Below are positions 1 through 8,721 of a stretch of DNA of 64,000 nucleotides, one piece after another. The stretch spans positions 1 through 64,000 of the forward strand of contig JALNYT010000004.1 of NCBI GenBank assembly GCA_023229685.1. The letters run 5' to 3'. The DNA is from Sulfuritalea sp. GTDB taxonomy: Bacteria > Pseudomonadota > Gammaproteobacteria > Burkholderiales > Rhodocyclaceae. A program made the translations under genes and the position numbers. Numbering within the stretch: the first letter of the stretch is position 1; each line of letters begins with the position of its first letter. The notes below the pieces were generated by a model. That model had not been told where the DNA came from and did not search any database. It worked only from the letters and a program-made list of their open reading frames with translations.

Positions 1-58
1 TATCCGCTTCGCGCAATATCCTGACGATCTGCTCTTCGCTGTACCTGCTCTTCTTCAT
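1..58 (-). CDS. IS3-family transposase OrfA, N-terminal fragment (cut by window edge)
   Basis: The first 19 codons read MKKSRYSEEQIVRILREAD, the typical start of the small helix-turn-helix OrfA protein of IS3-family elements. OrfA binds the terminal repeats and is normally joined to the DDE catalytic OrfB by programmed frameshifting. The ATG lies 67 bp inside the inferred element end. Only the N-terminus is visible, so nothing can be said about activity. Confidence 0.8.
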   Translation of the reverse strand, partial: MKKSRYSEEQIVRILREAD

Positions 59-125
59 GCCAACTCCTCGTCTGAGGAGCCATTATCTCCAGATCAGGCT
101 GGTCCGAGAATCCCAGGGCAGGTCA
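1..125 (-). mobile_element. IS3-family insertion sequence, one end only
   Basis: Read on the minus strand, the element starts at 125 with TGACCTGCCCTGGGATTCTC, which has the TGA start and general look of IS3-family (IS407-like) terminal inverted repeats. A short leader follows, then the start of an OrfA transposase at 58. The rest of the element lies outside the window, so completeness and target duplication cannot be judged. The terminus call is by resemblance to the family, not by comparison with a second end. Confidence 0.75.
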
Positions 126-291
126 CCTCGACCTTGGGTGCTGGCCAAAGCCAAAGCGCAGCTATTTCAGGACGCAGCTGTCGGGTCTTGCTGTCGCGAG
201 CCCTCTGTTTGCCAATGTGATTACAATTCAGGCCCCTTCGCCTTGGAGCGAACCGGCAGTCTTATTCCCTGAAAGGTAGAGCGTCCTTCCT
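126..291. other. Intergenic, between the IS end and rdgC
   Basis: No gene or clear promoter was recognised here. The ATG-initiated frame running from 57 to 272 on the plus strand has an arginine/serine-rich composition and overlaps the IS end, so it is judged non-coding. Confidence 0.5.
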
Positions 292-1191
292 ATGTGGTTC
301 CGCAATCTCCAGATTTTCAGGCTCACTCCCGAGTGGGCCTACAGCACCGAGTCCCTCACGGCAGCCTTGCAAAAGGGTCTGTTTCAAGGCTGCGGCGCGA
401 GCGATCGCGTGGCGCGCGGCTGGGTGCCCCCGCGCGGCGAAGAGGGCGAACTGGTCTTCAGCGTCGAGCGCCAGCAGCTGATCGCATTGGGCGTCGAACA
501 GAAGCTGCTGCCGACTTCCGTGGTGCGCCAGTATGCGCAGGCCAAGCTGGTCGAAATCGAGGCGGCCCAGGGTTACAAGCCGGGGCGCAAGCAGGCGCGC
601 GAAGTGTTCGAACAGCTCGAGGCCGAGTTGCTGCCGCGCGCTTTCGTCAAGCGCGGCCTGACCTACGTCTGGATCGATCCGGTCAATCGCTGGTTGCTGG
701 TGGATGCGTCGTCGAGCACCCGCGCCGATGAAGTGATGGAGCAACTCAAGCTTTCCCTCGGCGAACTGCCGGTGACCCTGGTCAAGACGCAGCTGGCGCC
801 GGCCACCGCCATGACGCAGTGGCTGGCGGCGGGCGAGGCCCCCGGCAGCTTCACCATCGACCGCGATTGCGAGCTGTGTGCAGCAGTCGAGGAGCGGGCC
901 GCCGTGCGTTACGTGCGCCACAACCTCGACAGCGACGAGGTGCGCAGCCACATTGCCGGCGGCAAGACGGCGACCCGCCTGGCGCTGACCTGGAACGACC
1001 GCGTGTCCTTTGTGCTGACCGAGCAATTGCAGATCAAGCGCCTGGCCTTTCTCGATTTGCTGAAGGAGGACGCCGAACGTCAGGCCGAGAACGCCGACGA
1101 TCTGTTTGCGGCCGACTTCACCCTGATGTCAGGCGAACTGGCGCAACTGCTGGGACATCTGCTCGACGTATTGGGCGGCGAGGGCGAATGA
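292..1191 (+). CDS. rdgC: Recombination-associated protein RdgC
   Basis: RdgC is a nucleoid-associated DNA-binding protein that forms a ring around duplex DNA and limits RecA-driven recombination. The 299-residue product matches the family length. It opens with the diagnostic MWFRNLQIFRLTPEW and keeps family segments such as FVLTEQLQIKRLAFLD near residue 245. It lies 1 bp upstream of an M48 protease gene, so the two may be co-transcribed, though a functional link is not obvious. The ribosome-binding site is weak, and the start rests on the conserved N-terminus. Confidence 0.95.
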   Translation: MWFRNLQIFRLTPEWAYSTESLTAALQKGLFQGCGASDRVARGWVPPRGEEGELVFSVERQQLIALGVEQKLLPTSVVRQYAQAKLVEIEAAQGYKPGRKQAREVFEQLEAELLPRAFVKRGLTYVWIDPVNRWLLVDASSSTRADEVMEQLKLSLGELPVTLVKTQLAPATAMTQWLAAGEAPGSFTIDRDCELCAAVEERAAVRYVRHNLDSDEVRSHIAGGKTATRLALTWNDRVSFVLTEQLQIKRLAFLDLLKEDAERQAENADDLFAADFTLMSGELAQLLGHLLDVLGGEGE

Positions 1192-1192
1192 C

Positions 1193-1987
1193 ATGTTGCG
1201 CGCGCTGATCGCTTTGGCGCTGCTCGGGTTCGGACTGCCGGTCCTGGCCGACGGCGTTGACGTCGGCAAGCCTTCCAGCGTGCGCAACCTGGTGCCGGCC
1301 GGCGCGCTCGAAAACCAGGCGACGCAGGAATACTCGCAGCTCAAGCGTCAAGCCGCGGCCAGGCATGCACTGGGGCCGGACGATCATCCGCAGGTGCGGC
1401 GCTTGCGCGCGATCGCCGCGCGCATGATTCCCTTTGTCGATCGCTTCAATCCCCGCGCCCGCCAGTGGCAATGGGAGGTGAATCTGATCGGTTCGAAACA
1501 GGTCAATGCCTTCTGCATGCCCGGCGGCAAGATCGCCGTCTATACCGGGATTCTCGACACCCTGAAGCTGACCGACGACGAGGTGGCGATCGTCATGGGC
1601 CACGAGATCGCCCACGCCCTGCGCGAGCACGCCCGTGCGCGCATGGCGAAGAATCAGATGACCCAGCTGGGCGCCAATCTGCTGGGCGAACTGGTGGGCG
1701 GTGGGCGCTACTCCGGCGCCTTCCAGCTCGGCGGCAATTTGTTGTCGCTGAAGTTTTCGCGCGATGACGAAGCGGAAGCCGATGTGGTCGGGCTCGATCT
1801 CGCCGCCCGGGCCGGTTTCGATCCGCGCGCGGGGATCAGCCTGTGGCAGAAGATGGCGGCCGCCAACAGCAGGGCGCCGCTGGAATTTCTGTCAACCCAC
1901 CCGGCCGGCGATCATCGGATCAAGGAAATCGAGAAGCACCTGCCGGAAGTGATGCCGCTCTACGCCAAGGCGCGCCAGGCCAACTGA
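1193..1987 (+). CDS. Secreted M48-family zinc metalloprotease
   Basis: This 264-residue protein has an N-terminal signal peptide (hydrophobic residues 2-19, likely cleaved after VLADG) and an M48 peptidase domain. The zinc site is HEIAH at residues 137-141, followed by the DEAEAD segment that supplies the third ligand. It should act in the periplasm, like the LoiP/YggG group that removes damaged envelope proteins. It has no TPR region, unlike the BepA-type protease at 6187. The ATG follows rdgC by 1 bp. The exact LoiP orthology is inferred. Confidence 0.88.
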   Translation: MLRALIALALLGFGLPVLADGVDVGKPSSVRNLVPAGALENQATQEYSQLKRQAAARHALGPDDHPQVRRLRAIAARMIPFVDRFNPRARQWQWEVNLIGSKQVNAFCMPGGKIAVYTGILDTLKLTDDEVAIVMGHEIAHALREHARARMAKNQMTQLGANLLGELVGGGRYSGAFQLGGNLLSLKFSRDDEAEADVVGLDLAARAGFDPRAGISLWQKMAAANSRAPLEFLSTHPAGDHRIKEIEKHLPEVMPLYAKARQAN

Positions 1988-2033
1988 CAATAGTTATGCG
2001 AAGCGGCATCCCCTGGTGGGACGGCGTTGGCTC

Positions 2034-2071
2034 GCTCTGCGTACCTGGAATTCCGCTTCGCGGGCAGGTAA
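2034..2071 (-). repeat. Intergenic repeat, module B (GCGAAGCGGAATCC core)
   Basis: This stretch is a near-identical reverse-complement copy of segments at about 8648-8685 and 48049-48086. A diverged copy lies at about 12788-12820. The shared core on the minus strand is CCCGCGAAGCGGAATCC. It lies between the ends of two convergent genes. In the 8.6 and 48 kb copies the module sits inside a larger CACAGAG hairpin; here it stands alone, so it behaves as a separate unit. Confidence 0.8.
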
Positions 2072-2084
2072 CGGCGCCGCGGGC

Positions 2085-2447
2085 TCAGCCGACGCTGCCG
2101 GGCGGGGTCCTTCCGGCACCTGCCGCGTAGGCCTTCAGGATGTCACGACGACGTGTGCTGTCGCCCAGAAACTGGTACAAATGCTCCATCCAGGGTTCGG
2201 TGTGACGGCGTACTTCGGCATCGTCTTCGAGGATGCGCTGGATCAGGCTGTGCTTGCGGGCCAGATCGGAATCAGGCGCGATGTCCGCTGCGTTGCCGTT
2301 TCCCGCAGCCGCCAGCAAGCTGTCGCGCAAGGCGGCAATCCGCTGTTCCAGTTCAGTCAGGCTGTCCCAGGCACTGGCGCGCGCCGCCGCGACCATGCGC
2401 GACGTAAGCAGGCTGATTTCTTCGTAGAGTTCGATTTGGGAGGGCAT
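2085..2447 (-). CDS. FliT-like flagellar export chaperone (orphan)
   Basis: A 120-residue, largely alpha-helical protein beginning MPSQIELYEEISLLTSRM. The LYE..LxLTxxMVxAAxAxxW pattern near residues 6-30, the LEQRIAALRD helix and the C-terminal EPWMEHL...GDSTRR region resemble betaproteobacterial FliT, which binds FliD and keeps it export-competent. No flagellar gene lies nearby, so the assignment rests on pattern only. An upstream ATG (MLRMPSQ, 2456) is also possible. It converges with the M48 gene across a repeat. Confidence 0.55.
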   Translation of the reverse strand: MPSQIELYEEISLLTSRMVAAARASAWDSLTELEQRIAALRDSLLAAAGNGNAADIAPDSDLARKHSLIQRILEDDAEVRRHTEPWMEHLYQFLGDSTRRRDILKAYAAGAGRTPPGSVG

Positions 2448-2614
2448 CCGGAGCATCCTAGCCATCCTGCGGCAGGCTTGTTGCGGCAAGCTGCGGCAGG
2501 ATCATCGGCTATTTCTGTCCCGCCGTAGCGGGGCCGGCGGCGGCAGCCGGACTGCGTCCTGAATTGCGGCCAAATCACCCCGCAGATCGGCGCGGTGCAG
2601 GCAATCCGGATGGT

Positions 2615-3838
2615 CTAGCCAGCCGTGGCCAGGCGCCGCGTTTCGAGGCTGCGTTCGTCGATCGGCAGGTGGATCAGCGCCGACAGCACCCCCAGCAGAA
2701 TGCAGATGCCCCATACCGTGTCATAGGCGCCGGTGGCGTCGAACAGCTTGCCGCCGAGCCAGACGCCGAGGAAGCTGCCGACCTGGTGGCTGAAGAACAC
2801 CAGCCCGGACAGCATGCCCAGAAAGCGCACGCCGAACACCTGGGCGACGATCGCGTTGGTCAGCGGCACCGTGGACAGCCAGAGCAGGCCCATGGTCGCC
2901 GAAAACAGATAGACGCTGGCGGGCGTCAGCGGCGCCCAGAGGAACAGGCCGATGACCACGCTGCGGGCGGCGTAGATGCCCGCCAGCACGTGGCGCTTGG
3001 GCCAGCGGCTGCCCAGATGGCCGGCGCTGTAGCTGCCGAAGACGTTGAACAGGCCGATCAGGGCCAGCGCCGTCATGCCGACGTTGGCGCCCATGCCCTT
3101 GTCGATCAGGTAGGTCGGGAAATGCACGCCGATGAATACCACCTGGAAACCACAGACGAAATAGCCCGCGATCAGCAGCACGAAGCTTCTCTCGCTTATG
3201 GCTTCGCCGAGGGCCTCGCGCACCGTCTGGCCGTGGCCGGAGGCACCGGCGACCGTTCCTTTGGTCAGGGCTGCGCCCAGCGGAATGATCAGGAAGGCGC
3301 CGCCGGCGAATACCAGCAGCGTGCCGAACCAGCCCAGCCCGCCGATCAGGCCCGAGGCGACCGGGATCATCAGGAACTGGCCGAAAGAGCCGGCCGCGGC
3401 GACCACGCCCATCGCCCAGCCGCGCTTGGCTTCGGGCACCAGGCGGCCCATGGCGGCAAATACCACGCTGTAGGTGCAGCCGCTTTGCGCCGCACCGATC
3501 ATCAGGCCGGCCGTGGCGGCGAGCCCGGTGCCGGTGGCGGCGTATGCCATGCCGAGCAGCCCGAGTGCGTAGAGTATGCTGGCGCCCCACAGCACGCGGC
3601 GTGCGCCATAGCGGTCGGCGAGCCAGCCGGCAAACGGCTGCGTCGCGCCCCACATCAGGTTCTGCAGCGCCAGGGCGAAGGAGAACACTTCGCGGCTCCA
3701 CTGGTGCTCCATGCTCATCGGCGTCAGGAACAAGCCGAAGGTGTGGCGGATGCCCATCGCCACGCAGACGATCAGTGCCGCGTAGGCGAGCACGATGGAA
3801 AGAGGTCGCTGCGGAACTGGCGTGGCAGGATTTGTCAT
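2615..3838 (-). CDS. Major facilitator superfamily permease
   Basis: A 407-residue inner-membrane protein with about twelve hydrophobic segments. It carries the MFS loop 2-3 signature GWLADRYGARRV near residues 73-84, and a second-half equivalent around SAGHLGSRWPKRHV. The overall pattern (early GIRHTFGLFLTPM, an acidic-free first loop) fits the monocarboxylate/oxalate-formate antiporter branch. The substrate cannot be read from sequence. It is divergent from greB with only about 43 bp between the starts. Confidence 0.85.
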   Translation of the reverse strand: MTNPATPVPQRPLSIVLAYAALIVCVAMGIRHTFGLFLTPMSMEHQWSREVFSFALALQNLMWGATQPFAGWLADRYGARRVLWGASILYALGLLGMAYAATGTGLAATAGLMIGAAQSGCTYSVVFAAMGRLVPEAKRGWAMGVVAAAGSFGQFLMIPVASGLIGGLGWFGTLLVFAGGAFLIIPLGAALTKGTVAGASGHGQTVREALGEAISERSFVLLIAGYFVCGFQVVFIGVHFPTYLIDKGMGANVGMTALALIGLFNVFGSYSAGHLGSRWPKRHVLAGIYAARSVVIGLFLWAPLTPASVYLFSATMGLLWLSTVPLTNAIVAQVFGVRFLGMLSGLVFFSHQVGSFLGVWLGGKLFDATGAYDTVWGICILLGVLSALIHLPIDERSLETRRLATAG

Positions 3839-3881
3839 GCGTTGGATGTTAACATTTAATTTTGTCGGCTATTTCCACCAC

Positions 3882-4427
3882 GTGAACAAGGCTTTTGTCA
3901 AAGAATCGGATGATGAGGACGAGGAAGAAGCGCCCGAGTCCCAGATTCCCGCCGGTACCAAAAACTACATGACGGTGCGCGGTCATGCCCAGATTCGCAC
4001 CGAATTCGAACATCTGGTCAAGGTCGAGCGTCCGGCCATGGTGCAGGTCGTGTCATGGGCCGCAGGCAATGGCGACCGTTCGGAAAACGGCGACTACATC
4101 TACGGCAAGAAGCGGCTGCGCGAAATCGACCGGCGCATTCGTTTCCTGGCCAAGCGGCTGGAGTCGGCCGTGATCGTCGATCCGGCGGAGCAGCGGAACT
4201 GCGACCAGGTATTTTTTGCCGCGACCGTCACCGTCTGCGATGCCGATGGCGCGGAAGAAACCTACCAGATCGTCGGCATCGACGAGGCCAATGCGCAGGA
4301 AGGCCGCATCAGCTGGATTTCGCCGCTGGCGCGGGCGCTGCTCAAGGCGCGCGAAGGCGACACGGTGCGCTTCGACAGCCCCGGCGGAGTGCGCGAAATA
4401 GACATCGTCCAAGTTCGCTACGAATAA
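3882..4427 (+). CDS. greB: Transcription elongation factor GreB
   Basis: GreB enters the secondary channel of RNA polymerase and stimulates cleavage of backtracked RNA. The 181-residue product starts at a GTG (VNKAFVKESDDEDEEEAPES), which matches the acidic N-terminus common in betaproteobacterial GreB. It is followed by the coiled coil with ENGDYIYGKKRLREIDRR (catalytic acidic tip) and a C-terminal FKBP-like domain. Upstream in-frame ATGs would add a non-conserved tail that overlaps the divergent MFS gene, so the GTG is preferred. Confidence 0.9.
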   Translation: MNKAFVKESDDEDEEEAPESQIPAGTKNYMTVRGHAQIRTEFEHLVKVERPAMVQVVSWAAGNGDRSENGDYIYGKKRLREIDRRIRFLAKRLESAVIVDPAEQRNCDQVFFAATVTVCDADGAEETYQIVGIDEANAQEGRISWISPLARALLKAREGDTVRFDSPGGVREIDIVQVRYE

Positions 4428-4444
4428 TTCAGCAAACCTGATTT

Positions 4445-4573
4445 AGCCACAGAGGTCACAGAGGACACAGAGAACACCAAGAGGGCAAGGGTTTCCGGCC
4501 GCTTGACACCGGACGCGGCGGTCACAGGAAGCAGACCGCCAAGCGCTGGTTTTTCTCTGTGACCTCTGTGGCT
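4445..4573. repeat. CACAGAG inverted repeat (large hairpin), copy 1
   Basis: The left arm runs AGCCACAGAGGTCACAGAGG and on into GACACAGAGAA. The right arm at 4551-4573 is its near-perfect complement, ending ACCTCTGTGGCT. About 80 bp of unrelated sequence lies in the loop. The arms also contain a CACAGAGG direct periodicity. It lies between the 3' ends of the convergent genes greB and ctaA and could fold into a long hairpin. Related copies are at 8530-8697 and 47980-48096. Confidence 0.9.
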
Positions 4574-4600
4574 GGAAGTACGGTTTGTTTGACAGCCGGT

Positions 4601-5629
4601 TCATGCCCGCTGGATGGCGTGATTGGCCCAGATCAGCAGTCCGAACAGCACCATCGCCCCGGCCTGATGGGTGGCGGCGAGGTGCACCGGGACCTGCAGC
4701 AGCAGCGTGGCGATGCCGAGGCTCACCTGCACCGCCAGCCACAGCGTGAGCAGCACGGCGGCCGGCCGCGCGCCCGGCGTTTCGTTCCAGATGCGCCAGG
4801 AGAACCACGGAATCAGCGCCATCAAGGCCCAGGCGATCAGGCGATGGTCGAATTGCACGGTGGCCATGTTGGTGAAAAAGTTCAGCCACAGCGGCTCGAT
4901 CATGAAGATCTCGGGCGGGACGAAATCGCCGTTCATCAGCGGGAAGGTGTTGTAGGCCAGCCCGGCGTGGATGCCGGCCACCAGCGCGCCCGAGAGCACC
5001 ATGATGAACACCAGCACCACCAGCCAGGTGCCGAGGCGCATGCTGAAAGTCGGCGCTGGCGCAACGGCGCCCATGGCTCGTCGCGGTTGCAGCATGCCCA
5101 GCCCCGTCCAGCCCATCAGGCCGAACAGCAGGAAGGCGAGGCCGAGGTGCGCCGCGAGCCGGTATTGCGACACGCGCGGATCGTCGACCAGGCCGCTCTT
5201 GACCATGTACCAGCCCATGGCGCCCTGCAGGCCGCCGAGGATGAAGAAGCCGAATACCTTGGCCGCCAGCGCGCCGCGCAGCCGGCCGCGGAGGAGGAAC
5301 CAGGCATAGGGCAGGAAGAACACGACGCCGATGCTGCGCCCCAGCAGGCGGTGCGCCCATTCCCACCAGAAGATGAACTGGAAGCCATCGAGTGTCATGT
5401 CGTGGTTGCGCTGGATGAACTCCGGCGTCTGCTGATACTTGGCGAAGAGTTCCAGCCAGTCGGCGTGGGTAAGCGGCGGCAGGGCGCCGATCAGCGGCTT
5501 CCATTCGACGATGGAAAGGCCCGAATGCGTCAGGCGCGTGACGCCGCCGACCACCATCGTCAGGAACACCATGGCGCAGCAGGCGAACAGCCACCAGGCC
5601 ACGGCGCGTTGCGAGTTATTTGTGTTCAT
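4601..5629 (-). CDS. ctaA: Heme A synthase (COX15/CtaA family)
   Basis: This integral membrane enzyme oxidises the C8 methyl of heme O to the formyl of heme A for cytochrome oxidases. The 342-residue product starts MNTNNSQRAVAWW and keeps the family landmarks VGGVTRLTHSGLSIVEWKP (about residues 21-39), the EWAHRLLGR heme-ligand helix, and a second-half FDHRLIAW plus LAATHQAGAM histidines. Its ATG overlaps the moaC stop (ATGA at 5629-5626), implying translational coupling. Longer in-frame starts would run back into moaC and are rejected. Confidence 0.93.
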   Translation of the reverse strand: MNTNNSQRAVAWWLFACCAMVFLTMVVGGVTRLTHSGLSIVEWKPLIGALPPLTHADWLELFAKYQQTPEFIQRNHDMTLDGFQFIFWWEWAHRLLGRSIGVVFFLPYAWFLLRGRLRGALAAKVFGFFILGGLQGAMGWYMVKSGLVDDPRVSQYRLAAHLGLAFLLFGLMGWTGLGMLQPRRAMGAVAPAPTFSMRLGTWLVVLVFIMVLSGALVAGIHAGLAYNTFPLMNGDFVPPEIFMIEPLWLNFFTNMATVQFDHRLIAWALMALIPWFSWRIWNETPGARPAAVLLTLWLAVQVSLGIATLLLQVPVHLAATHQAGAMVLFGLLIWANHAIQRA

Positions 5630-6138
5630 TTGCGGTCCGCATCTGCCAGCCAATTTCCGGATTTGCCGCCGGCCTTTTCCAGCAGGCGAATGTCTTCGAT
5701 GATCATGCCGCGATCGGCGGCCTTGCACATGTCATAGATGGTCAGCAGGCCGACGGAAACGGCGGTCAGCGCCTCCATTTCGACGCCGGTGCGGCCGACG
5801 GTTTCTGCCGTGACCTCGATCGTCACGCGATGGCCCTTGGCATCGAGCGTGAACTCGGCGGCGACGCGGGTCAGTGCCAGCGGATGGCACAACGGGATCA
5901 GGTCGGACGTGCGCTTGCTGGCCTGGATCGCCGCGATGCGCGCGATGCCCAGCACGTCGCCCTTTTTGGCCGAGCCGCCGGCGATCAGGGCGAAGGTCGC
6001 CGGCGCCATGCGGATGCGGCCTTGCGCGCGGGCCACGCGGCGGGTTTCGGCTTTGATACCGACGTCGACCATGTGGGCTTTTCCGCCGCCGTCGAAGTGC
6101 GTAAGTGGCGCTGCGGGCGCCTTAGGAGATGGCTTCAT
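5626..6138 (-). CDS. moaC: Cyclic pyranopterin monophosphate synthase MoaC
   Basis: MoaC makes cPMP, the first stable pterin in molybdenum cofactor synthesis. The 170-residue protein carries LTHFDGGGKAHMVDVG near the start, TSDLIPLCHPLAL (about 76-88, substrate-site cysteine and histidine) and the GVEMEALTAVSVGLLTIYDM signature. Its start is 49 bp from the divergent bepA-like gene. Its stop overlaps the ctaA start by 4 bp. Pairing MoaC with heme A synthase is not a pathway relationship and probably reflects shared control of cofactor supply. Confidence 0.95.
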   Translation of the reverse strand: MKPSPKAPAAPLTHFDGGGKAHMVDVGIKAETRRVARAQGRIRMAPATFALIAGGSAKKGDVLGIARIAAIQASKRTSDLIPLCHPLALTRVAAEFTLDAKGHRVTIEVTAETVGRTGVEMEALTAVSVGLLTIYDMCKAADRGMIIEDIRLLEKAGGKSGNWLADADRK

Positions 6139-6186
6139 GAAATATGCTGTCACAACTCGTTCTTGCGAAGTCGCTATCATAGCGAC

Positions 6187-7653
6187 ATGAAACTGCATCC
6201 GCTTGCCCGCGCCCTGATCCTTGGCTTCGGCGTCCTCTCGGCGCCGCCCTTGTCGGTGGCCGAAGGCCTGCCCGATCTGGGTGAAGCGGCGCAAGCCGAG
6301 TTCTCGCCGGCCATGGAACGCCGCATCGGCGAATCGGTGATGCTCGAAATTCGCGCCGATCCTGCCTGGCTGGACGATCCCGAGGTCACCAGCTATCTCA
6401 ACCGGCTGGGCCACCGCCTGTCCTCGCAGAGCGAGGGAGTGCGGCAGGAATTCGAGTTCTTCGCGCTGCGCGATTCCACGCTCAATGCCTTCGCCATGCC
6501 CGGCGGCTACGTTGGCGTGCATACCGGGCTGATTCTTGCGGCCGAATCGGAATCGGAACTCGCCTCGGTGCTGGCGCACGAAATCTCCCACGTGACCCAG
6601 CACCATATGGCGCGCATGGTCAACAAGGCGGGGCAGGGGCAAGTGGCGAGTGTGCTGGCGCTCGCGGTCGCGATTCTCGCTGCGCGCAGCAGCCCCGATC
6701 TTGCGATGGGCGCGGCCATGGCGGGGCAGGGCGTGGCGATCCAGAATCAGCTGAATTACTCGCGCGATTTCGAACGTGAGGCGGACCGTTTCGGTCTCGG
6801 CGTGCTGGAGCGCGCCGGCTTCGATATTCGCGGCATGAGCAGCTTCTTCGAGCGTCTGCAGAAGTCCGGGCGTCTGTATGAAAACAATGCCCCGGGTTAT
6901 TTGCGGACCCACCCGCTGACCACCGAACGTCTGGCCGACATGGGCAACCGGATCCAGGGGCGGCCCTACAAACAGGTGACGGATTCGCTCGAGTTCCAGC
7001 TGGTGCGCGCCAAGCTGCGCGCGCAGGAAGGCACCTCGCGCGATGCAGTGACGGAGTTCGAAACCCGGCTCAAGGACCGCAACTTTGCCGGCAGCGAAGC
7101 GGCCATGCATTACGGTCTGGCTCAGGCCCTTGTGCGCGACGGCAAGCTGGCGGCGGCGGACAAGGAGCTGGGCGAATTGCGTCGCCTGAAGGTGGTGTCG
7201 CCGATGATCGAAACCTTCGCCGCACAGATGCGCTTGAAGCAGGGCGACGCAGCGGGTGCGGTGAAGCTGCTGCGCGCCGCACAACCGCGTTATCCGCAGG
7301 AGCGCCCCATCGCCTACGGCCTGGTGGAAGCGCTGCTGGAAGCCGGCTTGCCATCCGAGGCGATCAAGGTCACCGAAGACGAACTGTTGAGTTACCCGTC
7401 GGACGCAAAGATGCATGGCTTGCAGGCGAAGACCTATGCCCTGCTCGGCAAGCGCCTGCAACAGCATCGCGCACAGGCTGAAGCGTATGCCCTGCTCGGT
7501 CAGGTTCCGGCAGCGGTCGAGCAGCTGGAGTTGGCGCAAAAGTCGGGCGACGGCAATTTCTACGAATATTCCCAGGTGGATTCGCGGCTGCGCGAGCTGA
7601 AGAAGCGCATGGCGGATGAAGCCAAACAGGCCAAGGAAGGCAAGCAAAAATAG
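6187..7653 (+). CDS. BepA-type periplasmic M48 protease with TPR domain
   Basis: The 488-residue product has a signal peptide (residues 1-25), an M48 domain with HEISH at 131-135 and READRFG supplying the third zinc ligand, and a C-terminal half of tetratricopeptide helices (about residues 270-460). This layout matches BepA/YfgC, which chaperones or degrades LptD and other outer-membrane proteins stalled at the BAM complex. The start follows the promoter region shared with moaC. The downstream ATPase gene begins 4 bp after its stop. Confidence 0.9.
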   Translation: MKLHPLARALILGFGVLSAPPLSVAEGLPDLGEAAQAEFSPAMERRIGESVMLEIRADPAWLDDPEVTSYLNRLGHRLSSQSEGVRQEFEFFALRDSTLNAFAMPGGYVGVHTGLILAAESESELASVLAHEISHVTQHHMARMVNKAGQGQVASVLALAVAILAARSSPDLAMGAAMAGQGVAIQNQLNYSRDFEREADRFGLGVLERAGFDIRGMSSFFERLQKSGRLYENNAPGYLRTHPLTTERLADMGNRIQGRPYKQVTDSLEFQLVRAKLRAQEGTSRDAVTEFETRLKDRNFAGSEAAMHYGLAQALVRDGKLAAADKELGELRRLKVVSPMIETFAAQMRLKQGDAAGAVKLLRAAQPRYPQERPIAYGLVEALLEAGLPSEAIKVTEDELLSYPSDAKMHGLQAKTYALLGKRLQQHRAQAEAYALLGQVPAAVEQLELAQKSGDGNFYEYSQVDSRLRELKKRMADEAKQAKEGKQK

Positions 7654-7657
7654 CCTC

Positions 7658-8509
7658 ATGAACAATACCAATCCAGCCGGCCGGACCGATGTCCGCGCCG
7701 ATCTTCGCAAACTCGCCACACCGCTCGTGCGCCTCGCCAGCGAGCCTTACTACCACGCTACCGGCGATGAACTGGCCGTGTTCGAGGCGGCCGCCAGAAG
7801 CTGCCTGCCGGTGATGCTCAAAGGCCCCACCGGTTGCGGCAAGACCCGCTTCGTCGAGCACATGGCCTGGCGCCTCAAGCGGCCGCTGGTCACGGTCGCC
7901 TGCCACGACGATCTGACCACCGCCGATCTGGTCGGGCGCTATCTGATCGTCGGCGATGAAACCGTCTGGATGGACGGGCCGCTGGTGGCGGCCGTGCGTG
8001 CCGGCGCCATCTGCTATCTCGACGAGATCGTCGAGGCGCGCAAGGACACCACCGTGGTGATCCATCCGCTGACCGATTCGCGTCGCGCGCTGCCGGTCGA
8101 AAAGCGCGGCGAGTACATCGAAGCGCCGCCGGATTTCATGCTGGTGATTTCCTACAATCCCGGCTACCAGAGCGTGCTGAAAGAGATGAAGCCGAGCACG
8201 CGGCAGCGTTTCGTGGCGCTGGATTTCGACTATCCGGAAGCCGAGGTCGAAGCCCGCATCGTCGCCCATGAAGGCGGCGTCGATGCCGATACGGCGAAGA
8301 AGCTGGTCAAGCTCGGCAGCCTGACGCGCAAGCTGAAGGGCGCCGGGCTGGATGAAGGCGCCGGCACTCGGCTGCTGGTGCATGCCGCGCAACTGATTGC
8401 CGCCGGCATGGCGCCGCCGATCGCCTGCACCGCCGCCATCGCCCGCCCGCTGGCCGATGAAGCCGACACGCGCGATGCGCTGGACGACCTGATCCGCGCC
8501 GTGTTTTGA
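7658..8509 (+). CDS. CbbQ/NirQ/NorQ-family AAA+ ATPase
   Basis: This 283-residue AAA+ protein has Walker A GPTGCGKT at 56-63, Walker B-like AICYLDEIVEA near 118-128, and the typical NorQ segment LVISYNPGYQS. Proteins of this family work with a VWA partner (CbbO/NorD) to insert metal or remodel RuBisCO or nitric oxide reductase. The partner is encoded next at 8722. No cbb or nor structural gene is in the window, so the client is unknown. The ATG at 7658 is chosen because the longer frame overlaps the upstream gene. Confidence 0.88.
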   Translation: MNNTNPAGRTDVRADLRKLATPLVRLASEPYYHATGDELAVFEAAARSCLPVMLKGPTGCGKTRFVEHMAWRLKRPLVTVACHDDLTTADLVGRYLIVGDETVWMDGPLVAAVRAGAICYLDEIVEARKDTTVVIHPLTDSRRALPVEKRGEYIEAPPDFMLVISYNPGYQSVLKEMKPSTRQRFVALDFDYPEAEVEARIVAHEGGVDADTAKKLVKLGSLTRKLKGAGLDEGAGTRLLVHAAQLIAAGMAPPIACTAAIARPLADEADTRDALDDLIRAVF

Positions 8510-8529
8510 ACGAAACAAACCGAAAAGTC

Positions 8530-8697
8530 GGCCACAGAGATCACAGAGGACACAGAGAGGACAAGGGCTTTCGGGCGATCACTACCTATCCATCGGGTGC
8601 GTCGACGCAAACATCCACGCAGTTGTTTTCACTCTGTGATCTCTGTTACCTGCCCGCGAAGCGGAATCCCAGGTACGCAGAGCGCCTCTGTGGCTAA
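8530..8697. repeat. CACAGAG inverted repeat, copy 2, with nested module B
   Basis: The left arm is GGCCACAGAGATCACAGAGG, continuing into GACACAGAGAGG. The right arm near 8630-8697 is the complement, but it is interrupted by a 40-bp segment (about 8647-8686) containing CCCGCGAAGCGGAATCC before resuming CTCTGTGGCT. The same interruption is present in copy 3 at 47980 and absent from copy 1. It separates norQ-like and norD-like genes that would otherwise be adjacent. Confidence 0.9.
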
Positions 8698-8721
8698 TCA
8701 AGGTTTCCGGGTTGCACCAAC

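Noticed and set aside
57..272. A 71-codon plus-strand frame at the left edge
   Set aside because: It overlaps the IS terminus and has no recognisable protein features.
4445..4573. Short CACAGAGG periodicity considered as a CRISPR array
   Set aside because: Units are 8-10 bp with no spacers of constant length and no cas genes; it is an inverted-repeat element.
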